NCBI GenBank assembly: GCA_003157315.1
Contig: PMJE01000206.1
Coordinates: forward strand, 1 to 16,463
Source: Myxococcales bacterium
GTDB lineage: Bacteria > Myxococcota > Polyangia > Fen-1088
DNA: 16,463 nucleotides
Direction of reading: 5' to 3'
Part shown: piece by piece, positions 14,300-16,463 of the stretch
How the letters are laid out: each line of letters starts with the position of its first letter
How positions within the stretch are numbered: position 1 is the stretch's first letter
Program-made: the position numbers and the translations under genes
Notes under the pieces: model-generated
The model's input: the letters and a program-made list of their open reading frames with translations, nothing else
What the model was told of the DNA's origin: nothing
The model's database searches: none

Positions 14300-15861
14300 T
14301 AGCTTCCTTTTGCGCCGGTTTCCAGTGCTTGTCCAATCTCGCCCGCCACCACAGCCTGATTGACCACCTCGATGTCGCTGTCGAGGCAACGGTCGTCCTC
14401 CAGCGCCGGACTCAACCCGCGCACCGCACCCACCAAGGCCGCAACCGCCGGGCGCGCCCCCAGCCCACCGCGCAGCTCGCACGCTTGCGCCGTGGCAAGC
14501 AAGTGCACCGCCACTGCGTGGCTGACCAGCTCGCAGACACGCAGTGCCTCGCGCGCCGCGATCGTCCCCATGCTCACTTTGTCCTGATTGTGCGACTCGG
14601 TCGAGCGCGAAAATGACGCCGCTGGCATCGACGCCTGCAGCGCTTCGGCGGTAAGTGCGGACAGGGTAATCTGCATTCCTTTGAACCCATGTCGGGGCGC
14701 CAGCCCTTGCGAGCAAGGCACGGCCAGATGTGCCGGCAAGCCGCGGCTGAAACGCGCATCCACCAGCAGCGCCGCCTGGCGGTCGCACAGATCCGCGACC
14801 GAGGCCAGCGCTGCCTTCAGCGCGTCCATGGCGAAAGCGATGTGCCCGCCGTAGAAGTTCCCTCCCATGAGTGGTCGCCCCGACTCTGGATCGAAAAGCG
14901 GGTTGTCGGTCGCCGCGCCTGCCTCCACCTCAACCCAGGGTTCGACCCAGCGAAGCGCATCCGCCAGCACGCCGAGCACATGCGGCGCGCACCGCAAGGA
15001 GTAGGGATCCTGAAGCGACTCGGGAACCTCGGCTTCGGGCGCGGACCCTTGCGAACGCATGAGCGAGCGCAAGTGCGCGGCGACCGCCTTTTGTCCGGGA
15101 AAGGGCTTCGCTTCGAAAAGAATCGGGTGCAGGTGATGTTCGTGCCCGGCCATGGCGTGCACGGCCATGGCGGTTGCCCGCGTGGCCGCGGCCAAGATGC
15201 GCCGAGCTTGGTCGACCACCAGGACAGCCACGCCGGTCATGACGGACGTGCCATTGAGCAGGGAGATAGGTTCCTTTACCGCGAACTCGAAAGCAGCGAG
15301 CCCAGCCAAATCGAGCGCACGCGCCGTGGGCATCCGTTGGTCTTGAAAGAAGACCTCACGCTCTCCGGCCAATGCCGCGGCCACGTAGGACATCGGGGTT
15401 AGGTCCCCCGATGCCCCCACTGATCCCTGCGCGGGAACCACCGGCGTGATTCCGCGGTTGAGGAAGTCAACCAGCCGTCGAACCAGCGCGGGCCGCACCC
15501 CCGAATAGCCCAGCATGAGGCACAATACCCGACACAACATCGCCCCGCGCACCGCGGGCACCGGCAGCGCAGGCCCGGTTCCGCATCCGTGAAAGCGCAG
15601 CAGTCCCGCCCCAAGGGCGGCAATACTTCCCGCCGAAACCCGAGCGCCGCAGTTGCTGCCGAACCCGGTGGTTACCCCATAGATGGGAGTGCCATCCGCC
15701 ACAGCGCCCGCTAGCCGTTGCTCGCTGGCGGTCATGCGCCGCAGCCAATCCCCATCCTCGGATAGCCGCACCTCTGCCCCATGAATGGCCACCCGAATGA
15801 GCGCATCGATGCTAACCGGACCAGCGCCTACGACACAAGGTTCAGATGATTTGCACGACAT
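14299..15861 (-). CDS. MIO-type aromatic amino acid ammonia-lyase (TAL/PAL-like)
   Basis: This 520-residue enzyme is full length. The MIO prosthetic group arises from Ala150-Ser151-Gly152 in GSVGASGDL. Catalytic Tyr61 lies in YGVTTGFG, and NGTSVMTG (203-210), DPYSLRCAP (285-293) and GGNFYGGH (333-340) are conserved. The motif NQDKVSMG (425-432) has Gln426 where histidine ammonia-lyases carry Glu (QEDH). This argues for phenylalanine or tyrosine and against histidine as substrate. The selectivity pair is Phe90-His91, differing from the His-Leu, Phe-Leu and Ser-His pairs I recall for characterised enzymes. The product would be a cinnamate-type starter for the polyene. The ATG at 15861 fits the family N-terminus; a GTG at 15966 does not. 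There is no clear Shine-Dalgarno. It is the first gene of the operon. Confidence 0.95.
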   Translation of the reverse strand: MSCKSSEPCVVGAGPVSIDALIRVAIHGAEVRLSEDGDWLRRMTASEQRLAGAVADGTPIYGVTTGFGSNCGARVSAGSIAALGAGLLRFHGCGTGPALPVPAVRGAMLCRVLCLMLGYSGVRPALVRRLVDFLNRGITPVVPAQGSVGASGDLTPMSYVAAALAGEREVFFQDQRMPTARALDLAGLAAFEFAVKEPISLLNGTSVMTGVAVLVVDQARRILAAATRATAMAVHAMAGHEHHLHPILFEAKPFPGQKAVAAHLRSLMRSQGSAPEAEVPESLQDPYSLRCAPHVLGVLADALRWVEPWVEVEAGAATDNPLFDPESGRPLMGGNFYGGHIAFAMDALKAALASVADLCDRQAALLVDARFSRGLPAHLAVPCSQGLAPRHGFKGMQITLSALTAEALQASMPAASFSRSTESHNQDKVSMGTIAAREALRVCELVSHAVAVHLLATAQACELRGGLGARPAVAALVGAVRGLSPALEDDRCLDSDIEVVNQAVVAGEIGQALETGAKGS

Positions 15862-16141
15862 TCGATAGTAGAAAGAGCAGGTAGGGTAGAAATGGGACAC
15901 GCTCCAGCCGGGGATCCACGAGTCGATTGGCTGCAAGGCCCCCCCGACTGTGCGCGCAGTTTGCACGGTCCACCAGGGAAGCGCAAGCGGGCCCCACCCA
16001 GCCGCAGAAAGCAGTTTTTCCGAGGGCGTCCGCCGCCGCGGCGCAAGTTTGCCGCGGGACTACGTGAGGGGGCGCACGCTTGACGGTCCATGAAAAAGCA
16101 TGCTAAAGGGCGAGGCAGCCTCAGAAGGTGGGCGAACTCAG
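15862..16141. promoter_or_regulatory. Divergent intergenic region between lyase operon and ACP gene
   Basis: These 280 nt separate the two divergent units and must hold both promoters. A near-palindrome ACTGTGCGCGCAGT (15947-15960, 12 of 14 bases symmetric) could be an operator. A perfect 10-bp palindrome CGCCGCGGCG lies at 16034-16043. No gene is evident. I could not find a convincing -35/-10 pair for the minus-strand operon. Confidence 0.45.
16080..16108 (+). promoter_or_regulatory. Candidate promoter and ribosome site for the ACP gene
   Basis: TTGACG (16080-16085) matches five of six -35 bases. After 17 nt comes CTAAAG (16103-16108), a weak -10 with an overlapping TG just before it. The ribosome site AAGGTGG (16125-16131) lies 10 nt before the chosen ATG at 16142, which supports that start over the ATG at 16100. 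Confidence 0.35.
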
Positions 16142-16411
16142 ATGTCCCAGACGCAGAATGGCTCGATGGAACGACGTATCGCTGAGATTCTGATTCAGGA
16201 ACTCAAGCTCGAAAACGTCACGCCGGACACATTTGATGTAACGACCGACCTTGTCAAAGAGCTTGGCATTGACAGCATGGACCTGACCACGGTGGTCCTG
16301 GTGCTGCAGGGCGAATACCAGGTGAAATTCGATGAGGACAGCTACCCGTCTCTGACAACGGTCCGCGCTATCGCGGCGCAGGTCAAGCAGCTTCAAGGGG
16401 TCGCCACCTAG
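16142..16411 (+). CDS. Acyl carrier protein
   Basis: This 89-residue acidic helical protein has the phosphopantetheine site Ser45 in ELGIDSMDL (40-48). That is the standard LGxDS motif with the usual helix II following (MDLTTVVLVLQGEY). It carries the growing chain as a 4'-phosphopantetheine thioester. I chose the ATG at 16142 because of AAGGTGG upstream; the ATG at 16100 would add an unstructured 14-residue tail. It is transcribed away from the lyase operon and probably starts the other arm of the cluster. A dedicated cluster ACP is more likely than the housekeeping one, since no fatty-acid genes flank it. Partner synthases on the left (ketosynthase) and beyond the right edge would use it. 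Confidence 0.95.
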   Translation: MSQTQNGSMERRIAEILIQELKLENVTPDTFDVTTDLVKELGIDSMDLTTVVLVLQGEYQVKFDEDSYPSLTTVRAIAAQVKQLQGVAT

Positions 16412-16436
16412 AGCACCGAACGGTTTGCCTCCCGTC

Positions 16437-16463
16437 GTGAAATCGCGCATTTGCGTCGCGTCC
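16437..16463 (+). CDS. Possible start of a further cluster gene, cut by the window edge
   Basis: A GTG at 16437, 25 nt after the ACP stop, opens a frame of nine codons (VKSRICVAS) that is still open at the window end. No good ribosome site is visible. The start would suit a Rossmann or ketosynthase N-terminus, but nine residues cannot identify it. Confidence 0.25.

Noticed and set aside
14300..14788. Upstream extension of the thioesterase frame
   Set aside because: It would lie wholly within the lyase gene and adds Gly/Arg/Ala-rich sequence with no domain. The GTG at 14299 gives a normal 4HBT length and a TAGTG junction.
15862..15966. Upstream GTG start for the ammonia-lyase
   Set aside because: The extra 35 residues have no family similarity; the ATG at 15861 fits the usual N-terminus.
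1..16463. tRNA, rRNA, CRISPR array, insertion sequence or transposase
   Set aside because: No cloverleaf-like sequence, spaced repeats, transposase motif or terminal inverted repeats were seen on either strand by reading.

Overview
The window is GC-rich (about two thirds G+C by eye) and densely packed. It carries a large Ser/Thr kinase with an AAA-type ATPase module and most of one arm of an aryl-polyene-like (APE, flexirubin/xanthomonadin type) biosynthetic cluster. High GC and this kind of kinase suggest a Myxococcota or related deltaproteobacterium; this is an inference, because no rRNA or other marker gene is present.

Left part (1-6507). Two overlapping plus-strand genes encode a short-chain dehydrogenase and a DUF1295 membrane oxidoreductase. 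A 24-codon ORF follows and overlaps by ATGA the start of a multi-pass MOP-superfamily transporter that resembles animal ANKH. A strong hairpin (3118-3145) separates this transporter from a convergent minus-strand gene for a small secreted protein. A short repeat tract (about 3903-3967) comes next, then a minus-strand 844-residue kinase / degenerate cyclase / ATPase that ends where family members normally enter a TPR region.

Right part (6766-16463). A minus-strand operon, in transcription order, encodes an aromatic ammonia-lyase, a hot-dog thioesterase, a FakA-FakB-like (DhaL plus DegV) fusion, a ketosynthase, a family-2 glycosyltransferase, an MMPL exporter fused to a SAM methyltransferase, and a 67-residue stub of what looks like a lipid acyltransferase. 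Junctions are TAGTG, ATGA, one 36-nt gap holding a hairpin, TAATG, an 11-nt overlap and GTGA, so the genes are almost certainly co-transcribed. A divergent plus-strand acyl carrier protein gene lies across a 280-nt intergenic region, and a further frame may open at the right edge.

Proposed working: the lyase makes a cinnamate-type aryl acid, the ketosynthase and ACP extend it into a polyene, the methyltransferase may decorate the aryl head, the MMPL protein moves the product, and the glycosyltransferase and lost or truncated acyltransferase would attach it to an outer-membrane lipid. Adenylation ligase, ketoreductase, dehydratase and partner ketosynthase genes are not here and are expected beyond the right edge. 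The most unusual elements are the one-chain fatty-acid-kinase-like protein inside this operon, the MMPL-methyltransferase fusion and the broken acyltransferase.
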